DNA of 20,086 nucleotides from a bacterium (GTDB lineage: Bacteria > Actinomycetota > Acidimicrobiia > Acidimicrobiales > CATQHL01): NCBI GenBank assembly GCA_026713745.1, contig JAPONU010000111.1:1-20086 (forward strand), in the 5' to 3' direction. Of the stretch, positions 1 through 8,991 are shown in pieces (position 1 is the stretch's first letter; each line of letters starts with the position of its first letter). Made by a program: the position numbers and the translations under genes. The notes beneath the pieces were generated by a model. That model saw only the letters and a list, made by a program, of their open reading frames with translations, had not been told where the DNA came from and did no database searches.

Positions 1-506
<506 letters not shown>

Positions 507-739
507 ACCCAAGCTACTAAGGGCCAACGGTGGATGCCTTGGCGCCTACTACCGATGAAGGACGTGACTGGCTGCGATAAGCCCCGGCGAGCTGTCGAGT
601 GAGTGTCGACCCGGGGATGTCCGAATGGGGAAACCTGGCACCATTAATCTGGTGTCACTCCGGTCTGAATACATAGGGCCGGTAGAGGGAACCGGGTGAA
701 GTGAAACATCTCAGTAACCCGAGGAAAAGAAAGCAATAG

Positions 740-771
<32 letters not shown>

Positions 772-1032
772 AGAGCCTAAACCGTACTGGTGTAATAGCC
801 CGGTGGCGTTGCCAGTGCGGGGTTGTGGGACTCGATCGTCGGAACACCGGTTCCGGCACGGAGTTACAAAGCTGACGGCTAGCGGAAGTGTACTGGAAAG
901 GCACGCCATAGAAGGTAAGAGCCCTGTACGCGAAAGCTGATCAGCCTCCGTTCGAGTATCCCGAGTAGCGCCGTACCCGAGAAATCCGGCGTGAATCTGC
1001 GAGGACCACCTCGTAAGGCTAAGTATACGTAG

Positions 1033-1080
<48 letters not shown>

Positions 1081-1662
1081 GGGAGGGGAGTGAAATAGTA
1101 CCTGAAACCGCTGGTCTACAAGCAGTCAAAGCGTCGTTCTGAGGTTTGCCTCAGAGCCGCGATGGCGTGCCTTTTGAAGAATGAGCCAACGAGTTACGGT
1201 ATGTGGCAAGGTTAACCCGAAGAGGGGGAGCCGGAGCGAAAGCGAGTCTGAATAGGGCGTACAGTCGCATGCCGTAGACCCGAAGCCGGGTGATCTATCC
1301 ATGGGCAGTGTGAAGCGGGGGTAAGACTCCGTGGAGGCGCGAACCGACCTAGGATGAAAACTGGGCGGATGACCTGTGGATAGGGGTGAAAGGCCAATCA
1401 AACCCGGTGATAGCTGGTTCTCCGCGAAATGCATTTAGGTGCAGCGTCGCGTGTTTAGCCATGGAGGTAGAGCACTGGATGGACTAGGGGGCCTACAAGC
1501 TTACTGAACCCAGCCAAACTCCGAATGCCATGGCTCCACAGCGCGGCAGTGAGACCCCGGGGGATGAGCTTCGGGGTCGAAAGGGAAACAGCCCAGACCG
1601 CCGGCTAAGGCCCCTAATTCTGGACTAAGTGGTAAACGAGGTGGGATCGCCCAGACAGCCAA

Positions 1663-1703
<41 letters not shown>

Positions 1704-2012
1704 CAGCTCACTGGTCGAGTGATCCTGCGCGGACAATTTAACGGGGCTCAAGTCCAGAGCCGAAGCCGCGGGTTTCTGCCATACGGCAGGAGCGGTAGCG
1801 GAGCGTCGATCTCAGCAGTGAAGCGGCCGTGTGAACGGACGTGGAGCGTGGTCGAGTGCGAATGTTGGTATAAGTAGCGAGAGAGGGGTGAGAAACCCCT
1901 CCGCCGAAAGCCCAAGGGTTCCTGGGGAAGGCTAATCCTCCCAGGGTAAGTCGGGACCTAAGGCGAGGCCGAGAGGCGTAGTCGATGGACAACCGGTTGA
2001 TATTCCGGTACC

Positions 2013-2121
2013 ACCATGAGCGCGCCAAGGCCGAACTGGTATTGCTAAGGGGATGCCGGTCCTTTCGAGGGCCGGACGAACCGACCCATACCAGGGACGC
2101 CAGCGAAGCGGGGACACAGAA
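2013..2121 (+). other. Actinobacterial 23S domain III insertion (helix 54/55 region)
   Basis: Between the conserved TTGATATTCC (1998-2007) and the GGTAGATC block (2123-2130) there are about 108 nt. I recall about 28 nt at this place in E. coli. The extra bases fold into a long hairpin: CTGGTAT at 2036-2042 pairs with ATACCAG at 2088-2094, with an inner CCGGTCC/GGGCCGG stem. A roughly 100-nt insertion here is a known hallmark of high-GC Gram-positive bacteria, and it is the best taxonomic clue in the rRNA. The boundaries are approximate. Confidence 0.7.
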
Positions 2122-2575
2122 GGGTAGATCAACCCGGGCGATGGTAGACCCGGGGTAAGCGTGTAGGGCGGGGCGTAGGTAAGTCCGCTCCCCAACAAGC
2201 CCGAGACGTGATGCCGAACCGCCACAGGTGAAGTGATTGATCCCATGCTGTCGAGAAAATCCGCTAGTGAGTTCTCATGGTGCCCGTACCCCAAACCGAC
2301 ACAGGTGGGCAGGTAGAGAATACCAAGGCGATTGGGTGAACTATGGTTAAGGAACTCGGCAAATTGCATCCGTAACTTCGGGAGAAGGATGACCTCTACG
2401 AGTGAAGGGCTTCGCGCCCGGAGTTCTAAGAGGTGGCACAAACCAGGGGAGAGCGACTGTTTACTAAAAACACAGCAGCGTGCGAAGTCGTAAGACCATG
2501 TATACGCTGTGACGCCTGCCCGGTGCCGGAAGGTTACGGGGAGGGGTTAGCCCTTTAGGGCGAAGCTCCGAACCT

Positions 2576-2662
<87 letters not shown>

Positions 2663-2923
2663 CAACGACTTTCCCACTGTCTCAACCATAGGCCCAGCGA
2701 AATTGAAGTACGAGTAAAGATGCTCGTTAGCTGCAGAAGGACGAGAAGACCCCGTGGACCTTTACTGCAACCTGATATTGGTGTTTGGTCTACCTTGTGT
2801 AGGATAGGTGGGAGACTGGGAAGCATGGGCGCCAGCCCGTGTGGAGTCAATCTTGAAATACCACTCTTTGTATGCTGGGCACCTAATCCAGGTCCGTAAT
2901 CCGGACCGGAGACAGTGGCAGGT

Positions 2924-2970
<47 letters not shown>

Positions 2971-3174
2971 CCAAAGGTTCCCTCAGCCTGGTTGGCAATC
3001 AGGCGGCGAGTGTAATGGCACAAGGGAGCTTGACTGTGAGACCTACAAGTCGAACAGGAGCGAAAGCTGGGCATAGTGATCCGGCGGTTGCGTGTGGAAG
3101 CGCCGTCGCTCAACGGATAAAAGGTACCCCGGGGATAACAGGCTAATCTTGCCCAAGAGTCCATATCGACGGCA

Positions 3175-3214
<40 letters not shown>

Positions 3215-3222
3215 GGTAGCAC

Positions 3223-3257
<35 letters not shown>

Positions 3258-3273
3258 TACGCGAGCTGGGTTT

Positions 3274-3304
<31 letters not shown>

Positions 3305-3422
3305 TCTGTAGCCGTAGGAGATTTGAGGAAAGCTGTCCCTAGTACGAGAGGACCGGGACGGACGCAGCTCTCGTGTGCCAGTTGTCCTGCCAAGGGCATG
3401 GCTGGTTAGCGACCTGCGGAAA

Positions 3423-3456
<34 letters not shown>

Positions 3457-3606
3457 GTTCCAAGATGAGATCTCCCACCGGGATAACCGGGTAAGGCCCG
3501 TGGCAGACGACCACGTTGATAGGCCGGAAGTGTAAGCACGGTAACGTGTTCAGCTGACCGGTACTAATCGGCCGAGGGCTTGGTTTCAATCACTTCTGTG
3601 GAAGAA

Positions 3607-3640
3607 GTTCGTGCTCGCTGTGGAGTTCTCGAGGGGAACC
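3607..3640 (+). other. 23S processing stem, 3' arm
   Basis: This is the downstream partner of 422-456. GTTCGTGCTCGC and GTTCTCGAGGGG are near-perfect reverse complements of the upstream arm. It lies between the mature 3' end of 23S and the start of 5S and is expected to be removed during rRNA maturation. Confidence 0.75.
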
Positions 3641-3654
3641 TCGGTTGACAGATC

Positions 3655-3771
3655 TCCGGTGGTCACAGCGGTGGGGCCACACCCGTTCCCATCCCGAACA
3701 CGGCAGTTAAGCCCACCAGCGCCGATGGTACTTGGACGGAGACGTCCTGGGAGAGTAGGTCGCCGCCGGAT
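3655..3771 (+). rRNA. rrf: 5S ribosomal RNA
   Basis: This is a complete 5S rRNA of about 117 nt. The terminal helix is visible: TCCGGTGG (3655-3662) pairs with CCGCCGGA (3763-3770) with one wobble. Conserved internal blocks include CCCATCCCGAACACGG and AAGCCCACCAGCGCCGATGG, followed by GGGAGAGTAGG near the 3' end. It lies about 70 nt after 23S, as the last gene of the rrn operon. Confidence 0.96.
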
Positions 3772-3779
3772 TTTCGCAT

Positions 3780-3822
3780 GAACCCGTCCCGCGCATAGCG
3801 CCGGACGGGTTCTTTCGTTTTT
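3780..3822 (+). terminator. Intrinsic terminator of the rrn operon
   Basis: A perfect 10-bp stem, GAACCCGTCC (3780-3789) and GGACGGGTTC (3803-3812), is followed at once by a T-rich run, TTTCGTTTTT (3813-3822). It begins 9 nt after the 5S end. This is the clearest Rho-independent terminator in the window. Confidence 0.92.
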
Positions 3823-3839
3823 CGTGGCAAACTGCGCGC

Positions 3840-4829
3840 ATGCGGGTCTGCGTCGTGGGTGCGGGGGCAATCGGCGGCCTGATGGCAGCGCGGATGACCG
3901 CTGTGGGCCAAGAGGTGAGTGTTGTTGCCCGCGGCGAGCACCTTGCCGCCATTCGCCGCAGCGGTCTGCGTCTCGTCGAGGCCGACGGCACTGAGCTGGT
4001 GGCAGCCGGGATTGCCGCATCTGACGACTTCGCAGCCCTCGGTCCGCACGAGGTGGTGATTCTGGCGCTCAAGGCGCATCAGATAGCTGCGGTGGCTGAC
4101 CGATTGGGGCAGCTGTACGGACCCGACACCGTGGTGGTACCGGTGCAGAACGGCATCGGCTGGTGGTACTTCGAGCGCCATGGCGGTCGCCACGACGGTC
4201 GGCGCCTGCAGACGTTGGATCCCGACGGAGTGGTGGCCGCGGCCGTGCCCGCTGAACGGATCGTTGGCTGCATCGCCTACCCGGCGGCGGAGAAGGTCGC
4301 GCCCGGTGTCATCCGGCACGTGGAGGGTGACCGCTTCCCGGTGGGCGAACTGGACGGCACCCGGACCGAACGCGCTGCTGCCATCGCCGCGTTGTTCAGT
4401 GACGCGGGCTTCACCTCACGGGTGCTCACCGATATCCGCGCGCACCTCTGGGTGAAGGCCTGGGGCAACCTCGCCTTCAACCCGATCAGCGCTCTGACCG
4501 GCGCCACGCTCGCCGGGATCTGCCGCAGTGAGGCCACGCGGAACCTGGCCGCGGACATGATGACCGAAGCGCTCGAAATCGCCCGCGGACTCGATGTACG
4601 GATCCGCTTCACCGTGGAGCAACGCATCGCCGGCGCCGAGAGGGTGGGGGAGCACAAGACGTCGATGCTGCAGGACGCCGAGGCCGGTCGCCCCCTGGAG
4701 GTAGATCCACTCGTCGGCGTCTTCGTCGAACTGGGCGAACTCACCGGTGTTCCCACGCCGACAATCTCGTCCGTCTACGCCCTGGTCACCCTGCTGAACC
4801 GCCGCCTCGGGGCCGCCCAAGATGCCTGA
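3840..4829 (+). CDS. 2-dehydropantoate 2-reductase family protein (ApbA/PanE fold)
   Basis: The 329-residue NADPH-dependent oxidoreductase-like protein is full length for the family. An N-terminal Rossmann motif GAGAIG occupies residues 7-12. LALKAHQ has the family lysine at about 78, and QNGIGWW at 103-109 resembles the PWWY-type branch rather than classical PanE. The C-terminal helical domain has WVKAWGNLAFNP (204-215), with the likely catalytic Lys206 and Asn210/Asn214, then HKTSMLQD and LEVDP. Canonical PanE reduces ketopantoate to pantoate for CoA synthesis. The divergent branch and catabolic neighbours make another 2-keto or 3-keto acid substrate equally possible, so I give no symbol. 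The ATG lies 17 nt after the rrn terminator with no Shine-Dalgarno, suggesting a leaderless mRNA. Its end overlaps the next gene by 8 bp, which implies co-translation. Confidence 0.88.
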   Translation: MRVCVVGAGAIGGLMAARMTAVGQEVSVVARGEHLAAIRRSGLRLVEADGTELVAAGIAASDDFAALGPHEVVILALKAHQIAAVADRLGQLYGPDTVVVPVQNGIGWWYFERHGGRHDGRRLQTLDPDGVVAAAVPAERIVGCIAYPAAEKVAPGVIRHVEGDRFPVGELDGTRTERAAAIAALFSDAGFTSRVLTDIRAHLWVKAWGNLAFNPISALTGATLAGICRSEATRNLAADMMTEALEIARGLDVRIRFTVEQRIAGAERVGEHKTSMLQDAEAGRPLEVDPLVGVFVELGELTGVPTPTISSVYALVTLLNRRLGAAQDA

Positions 4830-6333
4830 GGTGGTCTGGGATCTGCTGAGCGCGGGTTCGGGTGGTGGGCCGGCCGTGCTTGCCGAGGACGGGTCATCGC
4901 TGTCGTATGACGAGTTGCGCGCCACGATTGCGAGCCTCCGCTACCGGATGCGCGCTCTGGGCGTGGGGAAAGAGGACCGCATCGCCATCGTGGTGCCGAA
5001 CGGCCCGGCTGCCGCCATGGCGTTCCTCGCTGCTGCGATCACCGGCTGCGCGGCACCGCTGAACCCCCGCTACCGCGCCGACGAGTTGCGCTTCTATCTC
5101 GAGGATCTCGGCGCGAGCGTCCTGATCACCGGGGAGAGCGGCGGCGAGGCCGCCGGTGAGGCCGCCAGCGAGAACGTCCTCAGGCTGCAGATGCAAGGCA
5201 CCCTGGAGACCTTCGAGTTGGTTCCTGAGCCCGGGACGAGAACGGGTCCGCCCTCTGGCGGGAGCGCCGCTCCCGGCGCCGATGACGTGGCGCTGGTGCT
5301 CCACACCTCAGGCACGACCTCTCGGCCCAAGATCGTGCCGCTACGCCAGCGCAACCTGTGTCGCTCCGCCGCTGGCATCGCCGAGTCGTTGCACCTCACG
5401 GCGGCGGACCGGTCACTGAACGTCATGCCCCTGTTCCACATCCACGGCCTCTTGGCGGGCCTGCTGGCGCCGCTCTCGGTGGGTGCCTCGGTGGCCTGCA
5501 CCGGGGGGTTCGACGCCTTCGGATTCTTCTCCCAACTGCGTGAGCTGCGGCCCTCCTACTACACGGCGGTCCCGACCATGCACCAAATGGTCTTGGCCCG
5601 CTCGGCACGCCACGCCGGCGAGGCTCGCTCGGCAGGCCTGCGTTTCGTGCGGTCGTCGTCGGCCTCGCTGCCGGCGCCGGTCCTCGACGATCTCCGTCAG
5701 CTCTTCGGTGTGCCGGTCATCGAGGCGTACGGCATGACCGAGGCCACCCACCAGATGTGCGCCAACCCGCTGCCTCCCGGCGAGGCCAAGATCCGCTCGG
5801 TGGGCGTCCCGACGGGCATCGACCTGGCGATCCTCGATGAAGTGGGTCGCCCGCAGGCCCCCGGCACCCGCGGCGAGGTGTCGATCAAGGGGCCCACCGT
5901 GATCGACGGCTACGAGAACAACCCCGATGCCGACGAGGCGGCCTTCACCGACGGCTGGTTCCGCACCGGCGACGAGGGCTACCTCGACGGCGACGGCTAC
6001 CTGTTCCTGACCGGCCGGCTGAAGGAGCAGATCAACCGCGGCGGCGAGAAAGTCTCACCTCTGGAGGTGGACGAGGTCCTGCTGCGCCACGAGGCCGTGG
6101 TCCAGGCCGTCACCTTCGCCATGCCGCACGACAAGCTCGGCGAGGAGGTGGCCGCAGCTGTCGTGGCGGCCGCCGGCGTCGACGTGACAGAGGCAGAGTT
6201 GCGGGACCACGTGTCGCGCTCGCTGGCCGCCTTCAAGGTCCCCCGCCGGATCGTCTTCTGCGACGAGCTCCCCAAGGGCCCCACCGGAAAGCTCCAGCGA
6301 ATCGGCCTCGCCCAACGCCTCGACCTGGCATAG
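4822..6333 (+). CDS. AMP-dependent acyl-CoA synthetase, AAE3/Pcs60-like (oxalate-CoA ligase-like)
   Basis: The protein has 503 residues and belongs to the ANL adenylate-forming superfamily, which activates a carboxylic acid as acyl-AMP and transfers it to CoA. The P-loop HTSGTTSRPK is at 161-170, the A5 motif YGMTEATH at 303-310, the ATP-ribose aspartate in GWFRTGDEGY at 378-387, the hinge GRLKEQINRGGEK at 398-410, and the C-terminal catalytic lysine at 490 in GPTGKLQR. The runs VPTMHQ, SSSASLPAPV, EAYGMTEATHQM and INRGGEKVSPLEVD recall plant AAE3 and yeast Pcs60, which are oxalyl-CoA synthetases. Oxalate specificity is therefore possible but unproven; a medium or aromatic acid ligase is the alternative. 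It overlaps the reductase by 8 bp and probably shares its transcript. Confidence 0.9.
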   Translation: MPEVVWDLLSAGSGGGPAVLAEDGSSLSYDELRATIASLRYRMRALGVGKEDRIAIVVPNGPAAAMAFLAAAITGCAAPLNPRYRADELRFYLEDLGASVLITGESGGEAAGEAASENVLRLQMQGTLETFELVPEPGTRTGPPSGGSAAPGADDVALVLHTSGTTSRPKIVPLRQRNLCRSAAGIAESLHLTAADRSLNVMPLFHIHGLLAGLLAPLSVGASVACTGGFDAFGFFSQLRELRPSYYTAVPTMHQMVLARSARHAGEARSAGLRFVRSSSASLPAPVLDDLRQLFGVPVIEAYGMTEATHQMCANPLPPGEAKIRSVGVPTGIDLAILDEVGRPQAPGTRGEVSIKGPTVIDGYENNPDADEAAFTDGWFRTGDEGYLDGDGYLFLTGRLKEQINRGGEKVSPLEVDEVLLRHEAVVQAVTFAMPHDKLGEEVAAAVVAAAGVDVTEAELRDHVSRSLAAFKVPRRIVFCDELPKGPTGKLQRIGLAQRLDLA

Positions 6334-6335
6334 CC

Positions 6336-6350
6336 TCGGCCACCGGCCGA
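6336..6350 (+). other. Short intercistronic hairpin
   Basis: A perfect 6-bp stem, TCGGCC and GGCCGA, with an ACC loop lies 3 nt after the synthetase stop. There is no T-run, so it is not a good intrinsic terminator. It could mark an mRNA processing or pausing point between the first two genes and the dehydrogenase cluster. Confidence 0.35.
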
Positions 6351-6369
6351 ACGAGGGAGCGGGGGATCG

Positions 6370-7449
6370 ATGAGGGCTGGAGTGATCGGGTGCGGCTTTC
6401 AGGGTCGACTTCATGTGGAGTCTTTGCAGGCCGTCGACGGCGTCGAGGTCGTCGCCGTCTGCGACACCGACACCGCCCGTCTGGATGAGGTGAGATCGAC
6501 TCACGGAGTTGCTTACGGGTACGCCGACTATCGCGACCTGCTCGAGAAACACGATCTCGATCTCGTGACGGTCTGCACCATGCCGGTGCACCACATGTGC
6601 ATGACGGTGGACGCCTTCGCCACCGGCGCTCACGTGCTGTGCGAGAAGCCGCTAGCGCTCGACGCCGCCGAAGGGCGAGAGATGTTGAGAGCGGCGTCCG
6701 TTGCCGGCCGGATGCTCGCGATCGGCTTTAACATGCGGTTCACTCCCAACGCGCAGATCATCAAGCGCCACGTTGACTCGGGAATTCTGGGCCGCCCGCG
6801 GTATACCCACGCCTGGGCGAAGTCGTCACAGATCCCCTGGTGGGGCGAGCACTACCGCAAGGAGTTCTCGGGAGGTGGCGCGCTGGCCGCCACGGCGGTG
6901 CACTTCCTTGACCTGGCGCTGTGGTTTGCGGGATTCCCTCGGCCTCTGACCGCCTCAGCTGGCGCAGCCCAACTGTTCCCGATAAAGCGTGGGTTGACGG
7001 CTCCCGACGCGGCCCGTGCGGCTCGCTACAACGTGGACGATCTGCTGTCGGCGCATCTTCGGTTCGAAGACGGCTTCTGGATGACGCTGCAGGGGAGCTG
7101 GATCGACAACATTCCCTCCGACGCCAACGGCTCACCCTCGTGGGACTACAGCCTCGATGCCATCGGCGAGACTGCCCAAGCCGTCTTCGACCCGCCCTCG
7201 ATCCGCGGCGAGCGCGACGGTGAGATCATCGAGCTGCTCCCGCCGGAGACGGTCAGTGACGTTTCATTCCCGCCGTCGGTTGCAGCTCTCATCGCGGCGA
7301 CCGTCGACGCCATCGGAACCGGGCGCGAGGCTCCGGTCACCGGTGAGCAGGCGCTGATGACACAAGTGATCACCGACGCCATCTACGAGTCGGCCGCGGC
7401 CGACGCTGAGGTGGCGATCGACCCATCGGAGCTCGACTGGTCGGCCTAA
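6370..7449 (+). CDS. Gfo/Idh/MocA family NAD(P)-dependent oxidoreductase
   Basis: The protein has 359 residues. The N-terminal Rossmann fold shows GVIGCGFQG (4-12) as the dinucleotide motif, Asp32 at the end of the second strand, and CEKPLA (91-96) with Lys93, the family's conserved catalytic lysine. The C-terminal substrate domain carries GGGALAATAVHFLDLALW (168-185), whose histidine and aspartate (H178, D181) match the usual HxxD active-site positions. Members oxidise or reduce sugars, inositols and other hydroxylated compounds. A GGGGG ribosome binding site lies just before the ATG. A lactonase follows two genes later, which fits oxidation of a cyclic sugar to a lactone that is then opened. 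The actual substrate is unknown. No membrane segment or signal peptide is seen. Confidence 0.9.
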   Translation: MRAGVIGCGFQGRLHVESLQAVDGVEVVAVCDTDTARLDEVRSTHGVAYGYADYRDLLEKHDLDLVTVCTMPVHHMCMTVDAFATGAHVLCEKPLALDAAEGREMLRAASVAGRMLAIGFNMRFTPNAQIIKRHVDSGILGRPRYTHAWAKSSQIPWWGEHYRKEFSGGGALAATAVHFLDLALWFAGFPRPLTASAGAAQLFPIKRGLTAPDAARAARYNVDDLLSAHLRFEDGFWMTLQGSWIDNIPSDANGSPSWDYSLDAIGETAQAVFDPPSIRGERDGEIIELLPPETVSDVSFPPSVAALIAATVDAIGTGREAPVTGEQALMTQVITDAIYESAAADAEVAIDPSELDWSA

Positions 7450-7452
7450 TGG

Positions 7453-7477
7453 CGTCATCCCGGCGACGGCCGGGATC
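7453..7477 (+). repeat. REP-like palindromic repeat, copy 1
   Basis: The sequence CGTCATCCCGGCGACGGCCGGGATC contains a perfect 8-bp hairpin, ATCCCGGC (7457-7464) and GCCGGGAT (7469-7476), with a 4-nt loop. It matches a second copy at 17859-17883 in 21 of 25 bases. It has the form of the dispersed CGTCATTCCGGC-GAA-GGCCGGAATC palindromes found in many bacteria. It lies 3 nt after the dehydrogenase stop codon. No T-run follows. Confidence 0.7.
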
Positions 7478-7595
7478 GATGCCTCTCCCAGGCTGGGGTG
7501 GTGAGTGAGTTCGACCTGGCGGGGGTGCCGCTCCAGAAGCCGGGGGAGGACTCCGGCGATCAGCAGTGACCGGGCCTCGCACCTACACTCAGACT

Positions 7596-7627
7596 GAGTC
7601 ATTGGGTTCGGTCGAGAACCCTGACTC
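7596..7627 (+). other. 12-bp bulged hairpin upstream of the ABM gene
   Basis: GAGTCA (7596-7601) pairs with TGACTC (7622-7627), and GGGTTC (7604-7609) pairs with GAACCC (7616-7621), with a TT bulge and a six-base loop. The 5' strand of the outer stem overlaps the 3' arm of the ACTCAG-A-CTGAGT palindrome at 7587-7599, so the two structures exclude each other in RNA. Its role is unknown. Confidence 0.5.
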
Positions 7628-7723
7628 CGCAGAATCGAGCGGCAGCAGCGGGTCGGGCTCGGGCGGTCATCGAGACGGTCGGGGCACGCATTCCGGCAGC
7701 GAGCCGAACTCTGAGGAGGATCG

Positions 7724-8014
7724 ATGGGATACGTCCTCGCGGTGGAATGGACCGCCAAAGCAGGACGAGGTGACCGGATAGCCGAGATCCAGAAGGAGTT
7801 CGCTCCGCTGGCCCGGCAGGAGCCCGGTTGCCGGAAATTCTTCGTCAGCCGGTCGGAGGACGATCCCGATGTGTTCTTCCTCTACGAGGAATACGACGAC
7901 GAGGCGGCGTTCGACGCGCACCTCGAGACGCCGCACTTCGATCGGCTGATCCGGGGTGCCGCATTGGACCTACTGGCGGAGTCACAGAAGGCGATCTACG
8001 AATCGCTCGACTGA
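7724..8014 (+). CDS. ABM-domain protein (antibiotic biosynthesis monooxygenase / quinol monooxygenase-like)
   Basis: This 96-residue protein has the size and pattern of dimeric ABM ferredoxin-like folds such as YgiN. It opens with a beta strand YVLAVEWTAKAG, has a helix ending near EFAPLARQEPGCRKFFV (25-41), then a strand DVFFLYEEYDDEAAFDAHLETPHF (49-72), and a final helix ALDLLAESQK. The EPGC, FFLYEEY and HLETPHF elements are typical of the family. Members oxidise quinols or polyketides without cofactors, or serve as small accessory proteins. AGGAGG at 7714-7719 lies only 4 nt before the ATG. The SMP-30 gene follows after 33 nt. The specific reaction cannot be assigned. Confidence 0.85.
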   Translation: MGYVLAVEWTAKAGRGDRIAEIQKEFAPLARQEPGCRKFFVSRSEDDPDVFFLYEEYDDEAAFDAHLETPHFDRLIRGAALDLLAESQKAIYESLD

Positions 8015-8047
8015 GTCGTCCCGTTCGGGCCAGCTGAGGGACTCCAG

Positions 8048-8983
8048 ATGGACTCAGAGCGCATCGGAGGATCCTCCGCGGGCACACCAGTCGAGGCTGC
8101 GACCTTCGTGTCGTTCCTCGAGGGCCCCGCGGTCGATGCGCACGGCACGGTGTACTTCTCCGACATCCGGGGGAACCGGATCATGACGCTCCCCGCCGAC
8201 GGGGAGCTTGGGATCTTCCGGGAGGATGCGGGACGGGCTAACGGCAATGTCTTTGACCGGCAGGGCCGCCTTGTCACGTGTGAGGGAGCAGAGCATGGCC
8301 CCCGAGGCCGGAGGCGGGTCACCCGCACCGACATCGCGACCGGTGAGGTCGAGGTGCTGGCGGATCGGTACGAGGGGAGCCGACTCAACAGCCCCAACGA
8401 CGTGACGGTCGACACGCAGGGTCGGCTTTACTTCACGGATCCCCGCTACGACCCCGATCGATCCGATCTCGAGATGGACATCGAGGGCGTCTACCGCATC
8501 GACACCGACGGAACCCTCACTCGGATCATCGGGCAGCCTGATGTCGAGAAGCCCAACGGTTTGGCGATCACGCCGGACGACGGCGTGCTCTACGTCATCG
8601 ACTCGAACCATGCGATGGGCGGGCGCCGGATGGTCTGGGCCTTCGCTCTCGACGTCGACGGCAACGCCGTCGACCGGTGGCCCGTCTACGACTTCGCACC
8701 CGGCCGCGGGGGCGACGGGATGGAACTCGACGTGGCAGGCAACCTGTACGTCTGCGCCGGAATCCTGACCCCGCGGGGTCCGGGGGAAACGACCCAGAAT
8801 CCGCCGGGCGTCTACGTGATCACGCCGTCGGGCGAACTCGTGGACCGGATCCCGATCCCGCAGGACGTGATCACCAACTGTTGCTTCGGCGGTCGCGATA
8901 TGCGCACTCTCTACGTCACGGCGGGGCATATGCTCTACAGGACCAGGGTGAACATCTCCGGATACCACGTTCACCCGGACTAG
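8048..8983 (+). CDS. SMP-30/gluconolactonase/LRE family lactonase
   Basis: The 311-residue protein is a six-bladed propeller metal-dependent hydrolase by pattern. The expected divalent-metal ligands are visible: Glu25 in LEGPAVD, Asn117 in NSPNDV, Asn170 in KPNGLAI and Asp223 in GGDGMELD. YFTDPRYD (128-135) is also characteristic. These enzymes open sugar lactones such as gluconolactone to the free acid. No signal peptide is seen, so it is likely cytoplasmic. A GAGGG ribosome binding site (8036-8040) is 7 nt before the ATG. With the upstream Gfo/Idh/MocA dehydrogenase it would form a classical oxidise-then-hydrolyse pair; which lactone is involved is not known. Its stop is 8 nt from the next gene. 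Confidence 0.9.
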   Translation: MDSERIGGSSAGTPVEAATFVSFLEGPAVDAHGTVYFSDIRGNRIMTLPADGELGIFREDAGRANGNVFDRQGRLVTCEGAEHGPRGRRRVTRTDIATGEVEVLADRYEGSRLNSPNDVTVDTQGRLYFTDPRYDPDRSDLEMDIEGVYRIDTDGTLTRIIGQPDVEKPNGLAITPDDGVLYVIDSNHAMGGRRMVWAFALDVDGNAVDRWPVYDFAPGRGGDGMELDVAGNLYVCAGILTPRGPGETTQNPPGVYVITPSGELVDRIPIPQDVITNCCFGGRDMRTLYVTAGHMLYRTRVNISGYHVHPD

Positions 8984-8991
8984 GGGGGGCC

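Larger units (their letters stand above)
7450..7723 (+). promoter_or_regulatory. 274-bp intergenic region with candidate promoter and leader
   Basis: This is the longest non-coding gap inside the plus-strand cluster. After the REP-like hairpin it holds a possible -10 box TACACT at 7584-7589 without a convincing -35. Next come a 13-bp palindrome (7587-7599) and a larger hairpin (7596-7627), then about 90 nt with no clear feature and a strong ribosome binding site AGGAGG at 7714-7719. Short ORFs in it, such as a 22-codon GTG frame starting at about 7501, have no supporting features. A promoter here would make the ABM gene the first of a second transcription unit; that is inference. Confidence 0.4.

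Noticed and set aside
7501..7569. A 22-codon GTG frame in the intergenic region
   Set aside because: No ribosome binding site of quality and no recognisable peptide. It cannot be told from chance.
7264..7758. A 164-codon minus-strand frame containing SIPAVAGMTP
   Set aside because: The IPAxAGMT peptide is the usual translation of REP-like palindromes. The frame also crosses the end of the dehydrogenase and has no domain.
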